Positions 1-11,756 of a stretch of DNA of 64,000 nucleotides are shown here, piece after piece; position 1 is the stretch's first letter, and each line of letters opens with the position of its first letter. The notes beneath the pieces were generated by a model. It did not search any database. It was not told the origin of the DNA and saw nothing but the letters and a program-made list of their open reading frames with translations. The translations under genes were made by a program, and so were the position numbers. The stretch covers positions 102,857,994 through 102,921,993 of the forward strand of contig BSWB01000005.1 in NCBI GenBank assembly GCA_033239125.1, written 5' to 3'. This DNA comes from Fagopyrum homotropicum (lineage: Eukaryota; Streptophyta; Magnoliopsida; Caryophyllales; Polygonaceae).

Positions 1-1186
1 ATACACAATCATATGTGTTGATTTCCACCAGACAAATCCTTCGAAAATCCAAAAAAGAGATTACATATGTAATCATTCTATTCTTTCTTTAAGTGATCTA
101 GGGTTGATGCTTTTTAGTATTCTCCAACACAATTCATCATCTTTCATGAAACTCCATTGAAAAAGAATTAGGGTTCTGTTAGACGATTTTCAAAGGAAAA
201 AAAAAGAGTGAGCCAGAAAATTAGTCTTGTGTTTTTTTTATATGCGAGTGTCAAAGTGTTCTTTCAGTCACAATTCACAAAGTCCATATATGAAGATCAA
301 AGTTAATGAAGAGCGATCTTGTTGTGTTCCCTCGAGTCACAAACTCATTTTTTGAAGATATAGGGTTTGTGGAGTACGGATGTCGTTGTGTTCCCTAGAG
401 CCACAAGCTCAGTTTTTGAAGATATAGGGTTAATTAGGGGTCGTTGTCCAAGGGCAGTGTGACTGACAAACTCCTTTTTAAGGATTCAAGGAGTCCGAAT
501 CTTAATTGGCGCATTCAAGTCACAAACTATAATTTTAAAGATCTAGGGTTCATATAGCTTTGATTGTAGTCTTATATGTAAATTCTATTATACCGATATA
601 GCTTTAGTTGTAGTTGTATAAATAAATGTTGTATATCCAATTTTTTTTTCTTGTTCATCTTCGTATTTGCGCGGCATTTTTTTTTTATTACATTGGACTA
701 TTTAAGCTAGATACTCCGGCTCTCTTGTTGTCCGAACATCCTTATTTCGAGAACACGTTATAAAGATGAATATTGGTGCTTCCTTCACATCAACTTGGAT
801 GGGTCTGAGTTTGATATGGATAAACAATATGGTCAAATTATTCGAGTCATGTAGTCTAGAGTTCACCATCATATGGATCCCATCTAGGTGAGCTCTTTGC
901 TATTAGAATGGGGTTGATTGAATCTCGAAATTATGGCATAACATCAATCAATGTTGAGTTTGATTCTTCTCTTGGAACACAATATGCTTAAGGATATCTC
1001 CTTAAGTTCCTATGGTCTTATTGACAATTACATTAGAGATTTATCCTCCTTCTTCGATAGTTGTGAGTTTACCATGCAAATCGTAAATGTAATCATGTCC
1101 CTCACCACTTAGCAAAGATTATCCCTACTAATGGGACTTATCAAATCTTAAGTCTGAATTTTCTTGTAATCTTGTTAGAGTTTTAT
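1..1186. other. Non-coding stretch, no gene recognised
   Basis: No open frame of useful length and no recognisable domain in either strand. The only internal structure is a short diverged direct repeat near 319-445, listed separately. The stretch is AT-rich and is probably old transposon or intergenic DNA next to the chromovirus remnant that follows. Confidence 0.5.
319..445. repeat. Diverged 64-bp direct repeat (two units, a third weaker)
   Basis: The block beginning GTTGTGTTCCCT and ending near GAAGATATAGGGTT occurs at 321 and again at 385, a period of 64 bp. A weaker third version (CACAAACT ... GATCTAGGGTT) follows near 510-550. No function is evident. Confidence 0.5.
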
Positions 1187-3424
1187 AATACCCGGAAAAC
1201 CATAAAAGTTATATGAGAAAGCTTTAAGAGATTTAATTACCATATTTGGTGTAAAGATTTAGGAGATGGTAAGGCGACATGAGGATAAGGATAACATAAT
1301 AAATGCGAGTCGAGAAATTTTGATATTTGAGAAGATGATATGCATCTGACGTTTCGTATACAAATAGTATGGGAAGATGTTTAAGAAAATTCATAATGTC
1401 GGACCGATAACACTGTGATGGAGAAAGCGGAAACCAAACAAATATCTTAACCAATGAGAAGGAAAGTCATACGGATCTTGCTAAATTTAAATAAAGTGTT
1501 GAGATGAGGATACCGTTATGGAATCTATACAAGAGTAAAATAGAACTAGGGTCTCAACACGAAATGAGTGGTAATGATCCACTGACAGTTAGAGATCGAT
1601 TCGGACAAAGGAAATTGTTATAAGACGAGTCACCTAGTAGAAGAGTTCACAAGACAAGCTGGAGAGACCAAAAGAGATAAAATGTCGACCCGGATATGAG
1701 GGTCTATAGTGCATGGAAGGGATACCTACAATGGAATATAGAAGCAAAATGTAGATTTTACAAGAGTAGAGAGGTTTTGACCTCCTCAAAGATATAGGAA
1801 TTTGAAGGAATCACAATGCAGGTATGAAAGAGTTGAAGCCTTGTAGCGGAAACAACGGAGTTTCATGAAGGCAATATTGCCGGTAACACCAGCGAAAGAA
1901 TGTATATATGAGAACGGCCTTGGTAGACTCGGAAGTCCAATGTAACCCCAATTATCACGGGACCTAAGTCATCAACACCGACAGTCCATGCAAGGGGAAC
2001 TGCAAGGGGATGATAACTAACATCATCAGAACTACAAAGACACTTACCAACTATCGTTGAAGACTTGGAATGACTATTTAGGTCAAGATGAATGATCCAG
2101 TTGGGCTCGAGAAGTAGAGTTAGCCTAAGGAAACAGAAGTGTGGAAGATAAAACGAATTAGCGAAGCATGAAAGGATTAATCGAGCAGATGATGCTCACT
2201 AAGAATTTAACGCCAGTGTAAGTATGAGAAGAGCAAGTCCGGGATATTGAGATAAGTCAATTATAGACTGACCGACGTCAACTGAGGATGTGTAAGTGTT
2301 GGTTGGTATTGACGAGTAGGTACCGTTAAGAAGAGACATTAAAGACTGCGGATTTAAGAGGTAACTTTACCGATGCCTTGGAGGATTCCCCAAGTAGGCA
2401 ACGACAATCTTCTGGGATGATCTAAGGATATGGAGAGAATCGGGATAGAGGTTGCTTACTGGTTGGTTAAGAACATACTACGGTTGAGTAAGAGAGTAAG
2501 GATCTGTTTGAAGAAGATCTTGCTAGTATTAGAAGGAAAGTATAGGCGGGAGTTGGGTAAATCATGTTGACCCTCAGAAAGACGCCATTGTAACAAATGG
2601 GTGTTACACCAGAAGTGTGGTAGGCCCATAGCCCACAGTTGAAGAAAATCAATGTTAGGTTAACTATGTTTTCAAGTTAAGAAATTAGAGATTTATAGGA
2701 AAAGGTCCACTTGGGAGTGTGAGTTGTTTTGATTTATATAAATTTGGAAATTGGACAAGAAGTAGGTGAAAACTCATTAATTAAGGAACGATCCGATTAG
2801 GCCACATTGAGGAAACCGGGTCAAGCGGTTTGTATTATAAAGAGAATTAGGCACTTAGTAAAGTGCCGACAAGAGTTTAAGATCATTATTCCAGAATCGA
2901 TAGTCGGGAACTTTCAAAAAAAAAAAAAAAAAAAAAGCAAGTGGGCCCAGTGGAAGGAAAAGTTTTTTTTATGGTTGGTAGAGTCATCAAAAGAGCTGGA
3001 AGTAAGTAGAAAACCAAACCGTTGAGAGAGTATCTACCGAATCCGAGACACGTCATCTGCTATGGAAATCAGAAAATTTAGCCGGTTCATGCTTTTTTAG
3101 AGTTCCAATGGTCTAGACGAGGTATCGATGAGGCTACTTACGAAACGGAGGAGAGCATTAGAAATGGTTACCCTGAGTACCTTGCGGAGTTAGCCGCTAC
3201 TTCTGTATCGACGAGTTAGTACTCGGGAAATGTTTGTTTGACTTTTCATGTGTTACCTTGGAATGAGTAATTGTGTTTTATGTGATGTGTGCCAGAGGAT
3301 GATATTTGAGTAGTTGCATGTTAGAAAACAGGACTTAATGAAACCAAGTTATACAAAGAAAGTTGTTTGAGTAGATACATTATTCTAAGTTTCGGGACGA
3401 AACTTATTTTTAAGAGGGCACTGA
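1187..3424 (+). mobile_element. Decayed internal region of a Ty3/gypsy chromovirus
   Basis: The region leads directly into a gypsy-type LTR at 3425. Its last part reads as the C-terminal end of a chromovirus integrase: at 3103-3183 one frame shows the chromodomain-like pattern with W at 3109-3111, then RRGIDEATYE and a terminal YPEYL. About 20 bases before the LTR is TTTCGGGACGAAAC (3390-3403), a motif also seen before the LTRs of the two other gypsy elements here. Most of 1187-3060 is too mutated to place gag, protease or reverse transcriptase by eye. No matching 5' LTR is visible, so the element is truncated or extends into unrecognisable DNA. A poly(A) run lies at about 2919-2936. Confidence 0.6.
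3103..3183 (+). pseudogene. Chromodomain remnant of gypsy integrase
   Basis: The frame starting at 3103 gives F-Q-W-S-R-R-G-I-D-E-A-T-Y-E-T-E-E and then N-G-Y-P-E-Y-L. This matches the usual ending of plant Tekay/Del-type chromovirus pol proteins (W-R-N-H...EEATWE...YP). That family uses the chromodomain to direct integration to chromatin. Upstream frames contain stops, so this is a relic. Confidence 0.6.
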
Positions 3425-3970
3425 TGTAATACCCGAAAAACCAATCGAACCGGATTCCGATCCGCTGCTTTATTTTTTTTTAAAACAAAAAAATACAACA
3501 TTAAATTCTATCATTTTATGTGATCTTATTCACATAAAATGATAATTTTAATGTTTTGTATAAGCGATTAGAGTCTTCGTTTTTTTTAGACTCGAAGAAC
3601 GGTTCTATACGAATACGACTCACGTAGCAGCCCATAATTAGCGGAATGAACAAACCGGACTAGGCCCATTGTACTCAGCCCACGGCCCAAAACCCTATCT
3701 TTAACCCTAAACCCTAATCAGCTCCCTAATCACGTTTAAGCCTAACCTAATTGTTCTTTCTCTAACCTATGTGTCGCTGCTCTACTCATCCCTCCCAACT
3801 GCAACCGTATCCTCCTTCCTCTTGTTCTGCACGACCGACAGCAGCCATACCACCGAAGCAGTTGCAGTCCCACGCCCCTTCCAGACCAGGACCATCACCG
3901 ACGCCCGCCACCGAGACTGCACGCAGAGGAGTGACGACGACAGCCGAAGATGAACAATAGTACTTCCAGT

Positions 3971-4090
3971 CCGCCAACCTGCTGCACGCCTAGGGTGGAG
4001 ATGCCGGACGCTGCACTCGACGCCCAACCTGCTGCACGCCTAGGGTGGAGATGCCGGATGCTGCACTCGACGCCCAGCCTGCTGCACGCC
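3971..4090. repeat. 50-bp tandem repeat, about 2.4 copies
   Basis: The unit containing AACCTGCTGCACGCCTAGGG recurs at a 50-bp step (3971, 4021, then partly 4071). The first two units differ at very few positions, so the duplication is younger than most of the decay around it. It lies within the LTR leader. Confidence 0.85.
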
Positions 4091-5299
4091 TCCAGTAGAC
4101 TCCTCCAGTGGTAAGAACCCTCCTATGCCTCGTCTTTCACTTGTTCCCAGTAGTTCAGAAGCGACTCACCTTGCGACACTGTGATGATGCAGCCCACTAG
4201 ATCCTCGCTCGTCTCTGTCGACAGCCAGGCGAACAAAAACGCCGCCCACTCTACCCTCTTCTTTCCCTCTGATTTCACGCAGTAGTAAGCACCGGGTTGC
4301 TCGGCGTGACTATGCCTTCACTGTTGTGGTGAGTAGACAACCTTCAATTGTAATGTCTTATGCTGTATAAAGGAGTGGGTTGTAGTGTTGAGTAAAATTT
4401 AAGAGCAATGTAGAGATTTGTTTAGGCTGAAATTAAAGTAAACTAAAGTAGTCTAGTAAGGTGAGAAAATCTTACATAAAATGGTACCATAAAGTCTTGC
4501 ATGTTTGGGTGTTGTGAGTTTCGAACCGGAGACCTCTAGGTAGAAATAAGGGAAGCTTTTGCTGTCAAGGGGAATCGAAGTTAGGACCATCTGCACACCT
4601 TATGTTTCATTTCCGACCTGCTGACTTTAGGACCTAATTTTTATAGCTTAGATCGAGAATCCACCGTTGAATTTTTGATATATTGTAGATTGAATTAGGT
4701 AGTTCACCGTGTTAAAATTTGGGAGAAAGTTAACGGTCAGATTATAACTTATAAGTGCTCAAAGACAGTTGAGCTGTTTTTACAACAGGGGAAAATAGAC
4801 CAAGTATGGAAAATTTTCAGCTTTTTACCAACTTTAGAGATGTATGGGATAGTTATGAGTAAGTATTTGTGAGGGATCTTTACTCCTATGTTTAGCATGT
4901 ATATCATAGAGGATCTAGGATTTTATTTCGGAATTTTTATATCCTTATCCAAGCCGTGCATATGAACCCAAAGTCGAGCCTTAACGACTTTTTGTGTAAA
5001 CTAAGATCTTTGAGGTAACTCTTATAAAACCTTACTAAATCCTTACCAAACTTTTCAATGAGAACTAGATTATGGACATAGGTTCTAAAAGAAAATATTA
5101 GAACTAAATGATAGACTTTGAGAATTTTCGGCACTAAGGGTAAAATGGTCTTTTACCGTAAGAGACATTTTTTCGTAATTCCTTCACATGAGGTTGGACA
5201 TCTGGATGTGATTTTGATTCACATGCCTTATTTGACAGGCGTTTGAGTTACCACGGGTTCGGACTGAGTTGAGATTTGAGAAAGCGATTTTTTATCAAG

Positions 5300-5318
5300 G
5301 TAAGTCCTTGCGACTTAC
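5300..5318 (+). promoter_or_regulatory. LTR hairpin with consensus 5' splice site
   Basis: GTAAGTC and GACTTAC form a 7-bp perfect stem around CTTGC. The left arm preceded by AG is the plant 5' splice consensus AG|GTAAGT. The same arrangement occurs in every gypsy LTR of the window. A candidate acceptor, ACTGCAG|GTTAG, lies about 455 bp downstream at 5755. Confidence 0.5.
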
Positions 5319-6069
5319 TTAGCTGGTTTCTGGATATTAGTTGGGTGATAATGGTTGTGTGTGTGCAATGTGTGTTATTATAAAAATAACAACTTGTTAG
5401 GACGACCGTGGTTATTATGAGTTAAGGCCCAAGTGTATGTATAACGGGCCGTGACATCACTGCCCAGATGTGCCAGGAGACTGGGAGGTTCTCTATACCC
5501 AGACCATACAGGTACACGGTGAGATGCATCGGATCCACTCTTGATGGGTACACGGGGGCGGAGGCGAGGTTTGGGAATCCCTCGTGTCACAAAATAAGTA
5601 TCATTAGAGTGAATGACTTAAATGAAGATAATAAATGGATTGTTTGAAAGCATGATGAGTGTTTATTATTTTATGTGTGTGTGTGCTATTATTATTCTCC
5701 TAATGTTTAGATAACTAGCTAATGATTGTTTTGTTGTGTTTTAGATTTACTGCAGGTTAGAACAGCAGCTAAGTGATCCGGAAGTAGTGGTCAACCGGGT
5801 CTCCGTACTCTTTAGAGTGGGGGTTTGGGTTGTTGTTTTGTTGTCTTTTCCTTTTGTTAAGACAGTTAGTCTTTTCCGTTGTTTAAGTACGATAGGCTGT
5901 TAGACTTTGTTGCATTCATCCTTTTACAAATACATTTTTATGAATTTCGGTTTTTCTTATTTGTGTCTTGTTGCAAGATCTTAGTAATATTGTTGTCAAA
6001 CTGAGGTCGGGACCCATTGTGAGGTCCTAACCAGTGATGTCCCGAGTTCTGAGAATTCGGGGTGTTACA

Positions 6070-7528
6070 AGTTTGCACTCTTTGATATTCTTAATATAGT
6101 TTGTTTAGTTTTAAAGAAATGTATTATTATAATGTTATTAAACTTTGGTAATCAATTGTTTTTCCTAGGTACACTATATCTTTTAAAATTGTGGGCCTTA
6201 TGTGTTTTGTTTCTCTGTTAATGGGTTGGGCCTCTAATATCAAATAACTAGTGTTTCTAAAATATAACCTTCTTGCCAAAATATTTCCTTCTTTTTCCAA
6301 GGTTATATGAGATTATATTTCATATGTGTCTTTTTATAAAAAATAAACCCCCAAAAAATCACCCAACTAAAGACCAAATAACCTATAACCTCATTTAGAT
6401 TTAAAACCCAAATATAACATATAACCTCGTTTAGGTAAAAAAAATAAATAAAATATAAGTCAATCTACAACTAAACAAACCCAAAGTGTATGTGATCAGT
6501 CCCCCCTCCCCCCTCTATTGTTCTTCTTCATCTCGATGATGCTTCTTAAAAGTATGATATTATGTTTATTTATTTTACCAATTTATAATGAGTTTGCGTA
6601 ATGATATTTGTTTGGTCTTACTCTCTTTAGTTATTCACCTTTGTAAACTCTTATTCCTAACTAGTATTTTCAAAAAGTATACACTTCACCTTATCATATG
6701 TCAATTCCAAAAAATATACAAAATAGATTTGTCATTTCTTTTTCTTCTTATAAAAATATTTGTCATTTCTTATTCGTAAGCAACGGTAATTAGTTTATGT
6801 ATTTTACATATTTATTATGGGTTTGTTAAATGGGGAGAGTTGGTTAAGTAGGTACATAACGTATTTTTGTGTACATAATAGGTATGTTTTGTAATGTGTA
6901 GACAGAGTAGGCACTTAGAATTAAGTAGAAAAAGATTTAATTGAAAATAATGACATCTATTTACCTAATTTGGAGATATTCTCTCCCATAAAAACATAAA
7001 TGTTTTCCTAATAGATATTGTAACAGATTTGCTGACAGGTTATTATAGGAAATAGTTTTTAAAATTTTCCTAGAATCTCTCCTAATTGATCTGCTGTAAA
7101 TATATACTAATATTGCGTATTATCTGAAGCTCTCTATTGTTAAGCGAGATATATATCAGAGCTCTTAATTACGATCAACATTGGAGGATTGTAGATGAAA
7201 GTCGGTGCTACATAAGACGAAAGTGGATGAAAATATGTTCTACATAACTCAACAAAATTATGTAGTAAATGTGTATTCCTTGTGGATCCGTTATGAATAC
7301 ATATTTTTTGTGACTTTTTACACAACTATTACAATTATGTAGTAAACATGGATAACATACCTTGGAGTGTAGAATATGTATGCCCAATGCATTTTATGTA
7401 GCTGATATTTGTGTTATATGTATTAACATTGTGTAATTGAAATTGTGTACGGACATTGTGTAATTGAAATTATGTATTAAAATTGTATATTAATATTGTG
7501 TATCAATTAAAGAATACACGAAGTTTGA
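6070..7528. other. AT-rich intergenic DNA with diverged repeats
   Basis: No coding signal. The block around 6574-6790 (TTTGCGTAATGATATTTGTTTG, CTCTCTTTAGTTATT, then CTTCACCTTATCAT) recurs in diverged and permuted order around 7735-7920. Short TTATGTAGTAAA-type motifs repeat between 7180 and 7500. Probably worn non-autonomous transposon DNA. Confidence 0.5.
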
Positions 7529-7595
7529 TTAGTATAACTGGTATAAGGGTGGGGGAACTCGTCCAGAGTTCAAATCCTACAGAATAATCAATTTC
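7529..7595 (+). mobile_element. Possible tRNA-derived SINE head
   Basis: AACTGGTATAAGGGTGGG resembles a pol III box A, and AGAGTTCAAATCC, about 30 bp later, fits box B (GGTTCRANNCC with one change). A pyrimidine-rich tail follows. No target-site duplication was identified and the element borders are uncertain. Confidence 0.3.
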
Positions 7596-9147
7596 CTTCC
7601 TTTTTTTAATGATTATCCAACTCATTTATCTTTATTTTTAATTGATGAAATTAGGGTGCCTAGTTTGTATCTAAGATACAAAAAGTACCTTATTTCACCA
7701 ACGTTCTCTTTTTTATTTACCCTTGCTATTTCTTCTTCGTAACTAGTGGTTTGAAAATATACTCGTCACCTTATCATTTATCAGTTCCAAAAAAACTCTT
7801 TACCTTTCTCATTTATAATTCGTAACCAATTGATCTGTTTTGTAAATTTACAATGATTTTGCCTAATAATATGTGTTTGTTCTTCCTCTCTTTAGTTATT
7901 GTCAATTCTTATTTGTAAGTTTTTGTTTATAGGTAAAACAATAAAAAAAGAATATTAAAAATAGAAGGTAAACAAATCATCCGTAATTAAAATCCAAAGC
8001 AATATTAATTAAAAAAAAAATATAACTGAAAGCAAAAATAAACAAATAAAAAGATCCTAACAAAAAATCAACAAACAACACCGGTTCAGTCTTTGATGTT
8101 GATAATCTCCGAGTCACCTCCACTTGAACATTTGGTCTCTTCTTCACCCTACTGTGTGGAGAGTGATTTTTGTCCATAGCAAGCTTCTTCTTGCTATATG
8201 TTCCTTTAGAATTAGCCTATAGCCGTTCTTGACCGAACGGCTCTTTAGGAGTTGAGCTTCAATCTCCAATGTTGTAAACTTAGAGCTTGTGTTGACATAC
8301 AACACTTGCACTCATGATGGAGTAATTGGTGTGGTTGTCCCTAGTGACATGACAGTGGTCCTTGGGCTGACAGTCACTATAGTGATTTTTGGACCCTACA
8401 TTGTTGATGAAAGTTATTTGCTTTTTAACACAACTGTTATATTATGTATTAGGTTTTGTTAAATATTATTGTGTGAAATGTTGTTTGTTTATACATATAG
8501 TAAAATTCGATTGTTCCCACCAAAAAAATAAAATCCCGAAGATCGTCTAGTTTAAATTTGAAATATGGAATGAATTTTAATCCCCAAAATAAATTTAGAT
8601 TAAATCGGTTTTAAGTTCCAATGAGAGAAAGTACTCAGTTGCAACATGCTTCATCTTTTCAACTCCCAATAATTAACTTAAATCTATTATTATTTTTAAA
8701 ATCATATAAATAGCGATGTCTTATTTTTGTAAGGGTAACTCTATTCTTCGATTGTGAACGATTTTTAGAAGTTGTATATGTGCGTGTTCAAGTGAGAACC
8801 ACTAGTATAATAGGAAATAAAAACCTCTAACAACGATTTGATAAAAAGTTTTAACGTTCAAGATTTTGCAAGAGTTCATGGGTGTGTAACACTAGAGAAT
8901 AGTTGAGAGATACACTATCAATATAAAGAATTTTATTCAAGGAAATACAATTAAACCCTTTAAGGATGATTTTAAATATTCTGTATAGCTAAAATCACAA
9001 TATGATGTTCCAAAAACCCTAACCTTTTGTTCATACACAATCGTTATTTGAACAATGCATATACGATCCTACTAACGTAAAAAAAAATTTAACGATCATG
9101 CATGTACCGCATGATCATTAGTGTAAATGAGAATGGTAATTTTTTTT
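7596..9147. other. Non-coding stretch, no gene recognised
   Basis: The stretch is AT-rich and includes the second copy of the diverged repeat (about 7735-7920). A 66-codon frame on the - strand at 7977-8177 has no recognisable motif. From 9061 a cluster of GATCGT/ACGATC palindromes begins. Confidence 0.45.
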
Positions 9148-9188
9148 ACTATAACGATCGTGCGGTATACAGACACGATCGTTATAGT
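9148..9188. repeat. Perfect 15-bp stem hairpin
   Basis: ACTATAACGATCGTG at 9148-9162 is the exact reverse complement of 9174-9188, with an 11-base loop. Related imperfect palindromes built on GATCGT/GATCAT lie at about 9090-9120 and 9246-9275, so this is one of a cluster. Confidence 0.8.
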
Positions 9189-9862
9189 TGTTGTTTTTGT
9201 GCGAATGATCATTAGCCTATGAGAAAACAAAAAAATGTACATAAAAGATCGTGAGGTACATGCTAACGATCGCTAGCTTATGCAAAGTAGGTCCGTTACA
9301 CATCCACAATGGTTATCAAAATTATATTATGCGTTTTGAGTAAAAACTAAAAAAAACTTTTCAAATTGGTAGTACGTTAGGAGAGATGACCTATTAACTA
9401 GAGTTTAAAACTCTAGAGCGACCATCATAAGAATCATAATACATAATAAAAATGATATATTGTTGATATATAAAAATGGAAATTCATGATAGCTAAAATT
9501 GTCATTAGTTACCATGTACATCATTCAATATGCATCATTCAAGCTAACAAATCATGTGTCTAAAGTTGGTTTCCAAATGATTCTAACTCTCCTTCTTTCT
9601 CTCTATATATATAATCAAAGACATAATTAAGCAATAACATAAACTCTTAGAGAGACCAAAAATAGGTTGAAAGTATCTTAATTGATTAGTTCTTGAAAAT
9701 ACTCAATTTGAATGTGAGAGATTCTTGAAACACAACTTAATAATTGTAAGTTTATATATGAGCAAAAATGATAATGTGATAAGAGGAAGTTGCTTAAAAT
9801 CAAAGTCCATCATAAATTTATAACGTCAATGCAAAAAAATATAAGATTTAGGCACATGGCTC

Positions 9863-10127
9863 TATTGACTCATAATGTTTATCTTATTTATTGCTTATTT
9901 GTAGGAGTCCGTTGGTCATTTAGTTTCTACAAATTTACTTTCAGTTTCGAATTACATTTAGTGGGCTAAGTTAGTGGGTCATTATTCACTTAATTAAATT
10001 GAGTCAGTCGTAAGATTAGCATATGATCGTGGGAGTAGTTACATTGTTTCTCAAGTGTCTTTATGTTATTTCTTCCTTCAATGAAAATTATCTGAGTTTG
10101 CACGACTATTTGATCTTGTTTACAACA
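9863..10127 (+). repeat. Copia-1 5' LTR
   Basis: About 265 bp, ending TTGTTTACAACA. The first bases have decayed from TGTTGG to TATTGA when compared with the 3' copy. The segment TTAGTGGGTCATT and the end CAATGAAAAT...TTTACAACA are shared with 14461-14727. Confidence 0.85.
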
Positions 10128-10130
10128 TAG

Positions 10131-10143
10131 TGGTATCAGAGCC
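10131..10143 (+). other. Copia-1 primer binding site (initiator tRNA-Met)
   Basis: TGGTATCAGAGCC, three bases after the LTR end, is complementary to the 3' end of plant initiator tRNA-Met, which primes minus-strand cDNA synthesis in these elements. Confidence 0.85.
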
Positions 10144-10432
10144 ACCGCAAACTTTCGATCAAATTTGAGAGTGTGAGATTCGGGACGAACACAGGGATAC
10201 TCTTCTTCATCTTTGGGTGAGTGAAACTCGAGTGATTGAGAGATTGTGTTTGATTGATAAGTGAGCAAATCAAGGAACCGTATTGTCATGAGAGATGCTA
10301 ATTTTTCTAAGGCATGTATCCTAAAATTCGGTGGATATTATGACCACTAGAGTCTATTGATGGAGAAGTTGTTGTGATCCAAAGAGTACTATGTCTTGTA
10401 AGTACTTGGTTGACTGAACCTGCCCTAGAGTA

Positions 10433-11080
10433 ATGGTCTCAGTTGATCAAGAAAAAGAGTTGGAGGAGCTGCGACTTAAGGATTTCAAGGCCAAAAACTA
10501 CTTCTTCAACAACATCAACAAGACCATCCTAAAGACAATGACGAAGAAGTCTACTACCAAGGAAATTTGGGACTCCATGAAAGTCAAGTTCCAAGGCAGT
10601 TCTCATGTGAAGAGGGTACAATTCTAAACATTCAAGAGAGACTTTCAACAATTACAAATGGAAGAAGGAGAATCTGTGAACGACTACTTTGGGCGTGTGA
10701 TGGTTGCCTCCAACACCATGAAAAATTCTGGAGAATCCATCACGGATGTGCAAATCGTAGAGAAGATCCTTAGAACACTCACTGGAAAATTCAACTACAT
10801 TGTGCGTTCAATTGAGGACTCTAAAGACATCGATGTCATGTATGTGGTACAACACCAAAGTTCTCTCATGGTGCATTAGTAGAAATTTGGAAGGAAAACA
10901 TGCTCAAAAGATCAGGCCCTGAACGTAGGTATGATAGCAACAGAGGAAGAGGTCGATGCCGTGGTAACTTCTTTGGCCTAGGAAGAGGACATGGTCGAGG
11001 AAAATCATGGTCAAAAGAGAATGTGGAGTGCTTTTGCTACCACAAATTTGGACATTTCAAGAATGAATGTCCGGAATGAA
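10433..11080 (+). pseudogene. Copia-1 gag remnant
   Basis: The frames at 10433-10627 and 10658-10879 together resemble the UBN2-type gag of plant copia elements: the phrases KEIWDSMKVKFQGS and VNDYFGRVMVASNTMK are typical. A stop or frameshift at about 10627 separates them. The nucleocapsid zinc knuckle near 11026-11080 reads C-F-C-Y-H-K-F-G-H-F-K-N-E-C, where the second cysteine is misplaced, so metal binding would be lost. Gag would form the virus-like particle; this copy is dead. Confidence 0.75.
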
Positions 11081-11756
11081 ATCAACGGGCACACTATATA
11101 GAGGATTATGCATGCCCACAAGAAAAGATGTTGCTTATGACATGTAATGAGGACAACACAATTGATGCTCGGAAGGCAATGACTACAGAAGAAACACTTG
11201 TGAAAGACTGGTAACCACATGTGTGGTCATCAGAGTTGGTTCTCAAGTTTGATACTACTTTCTCTTGTACTATCAAACTGGGAAATGATATGAGATTGAA
11301 GGTGGTAGGAAAAGGAAATATATGGATGAAAATCAACAAAACACCCTTCATTGTACATGATGTGTTTTAAGTATCAGAATTGTCAAGCAATTTGTTAAGC
11401 ATTTGGCAAATGCAAGAGAAGGTTCATGGTTTCTTAATGAAGCATGGTTCTTGTAAGATCTTCTATGATGAGACAAAAGTTTTTTTTGTTCAAAACCAAC
11501 ATGAAAGCAAACCGAATGCTTGTCCTTTAGGCCACCCTTTTTATAGATGTAAAGAATATTGAAGCTTAGTGTTTGCAAACCTCATTTGATGAGAAGAACT
11601 CTATGGCTCTATGAAATAGTAAATTCGGTCACATTCACCACCAATGACTGTAGAAACTTTAAAGGGGATGCATGGTTGAAGACCTATCTCATCTACAAGG
11701 CAATATGAGGATATGCATTGTATATCTTGAAGGCAAGTAGCACAAAAAACCATTCC

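Larger units (their letters stand above)
3425..6069 (+). mobile_element. 3' LTR of the decayed gypsy chromovirus (2645 bp)
   Basis: It starts TGTAATACCC and ends GGGGTGTTACA, matching the termini of the other gypsy LTRs in the window. It directly follows the chromodomain remnant and the GGGACGAAAC motif. Inside are a leader-like C-rich part (3660-4330) with a 50-bp tandem repeat, a hairpin with a consensus splice donor (5300-5318), the GGGAGGTTCTC block near 5480 and a possible splice acceptor TGCAG at 5751-5755. The partner LTR is not in the window, so its age cannot be judged. Small open frames at 3769-4027 in several overlapping frames are taken as chance frames in the GC-rich leader. Confidence 0.75.

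Noticed and set aside
1187..1210. Possible 5' LTR start (ATAATACCCGGAAAACC) for the chromovirus remnant
   Set aside because: Only about 17 bp resemble the LTR start at 3425; what follows does not align, and no LTR end or primer site comes after it.
3693..3718. Telomere-like AACCCTAAACCCTAA
   Set aside because: Only about two units; such words are common in plant leaders and promoters, and it lies within an LTR. Not an interstitial telomere.
9990..10289. 99-codon minus-strand frame over the Copia-1 5' LTR
   Set aside because: Antisense to an LTR and primer site; no motif.
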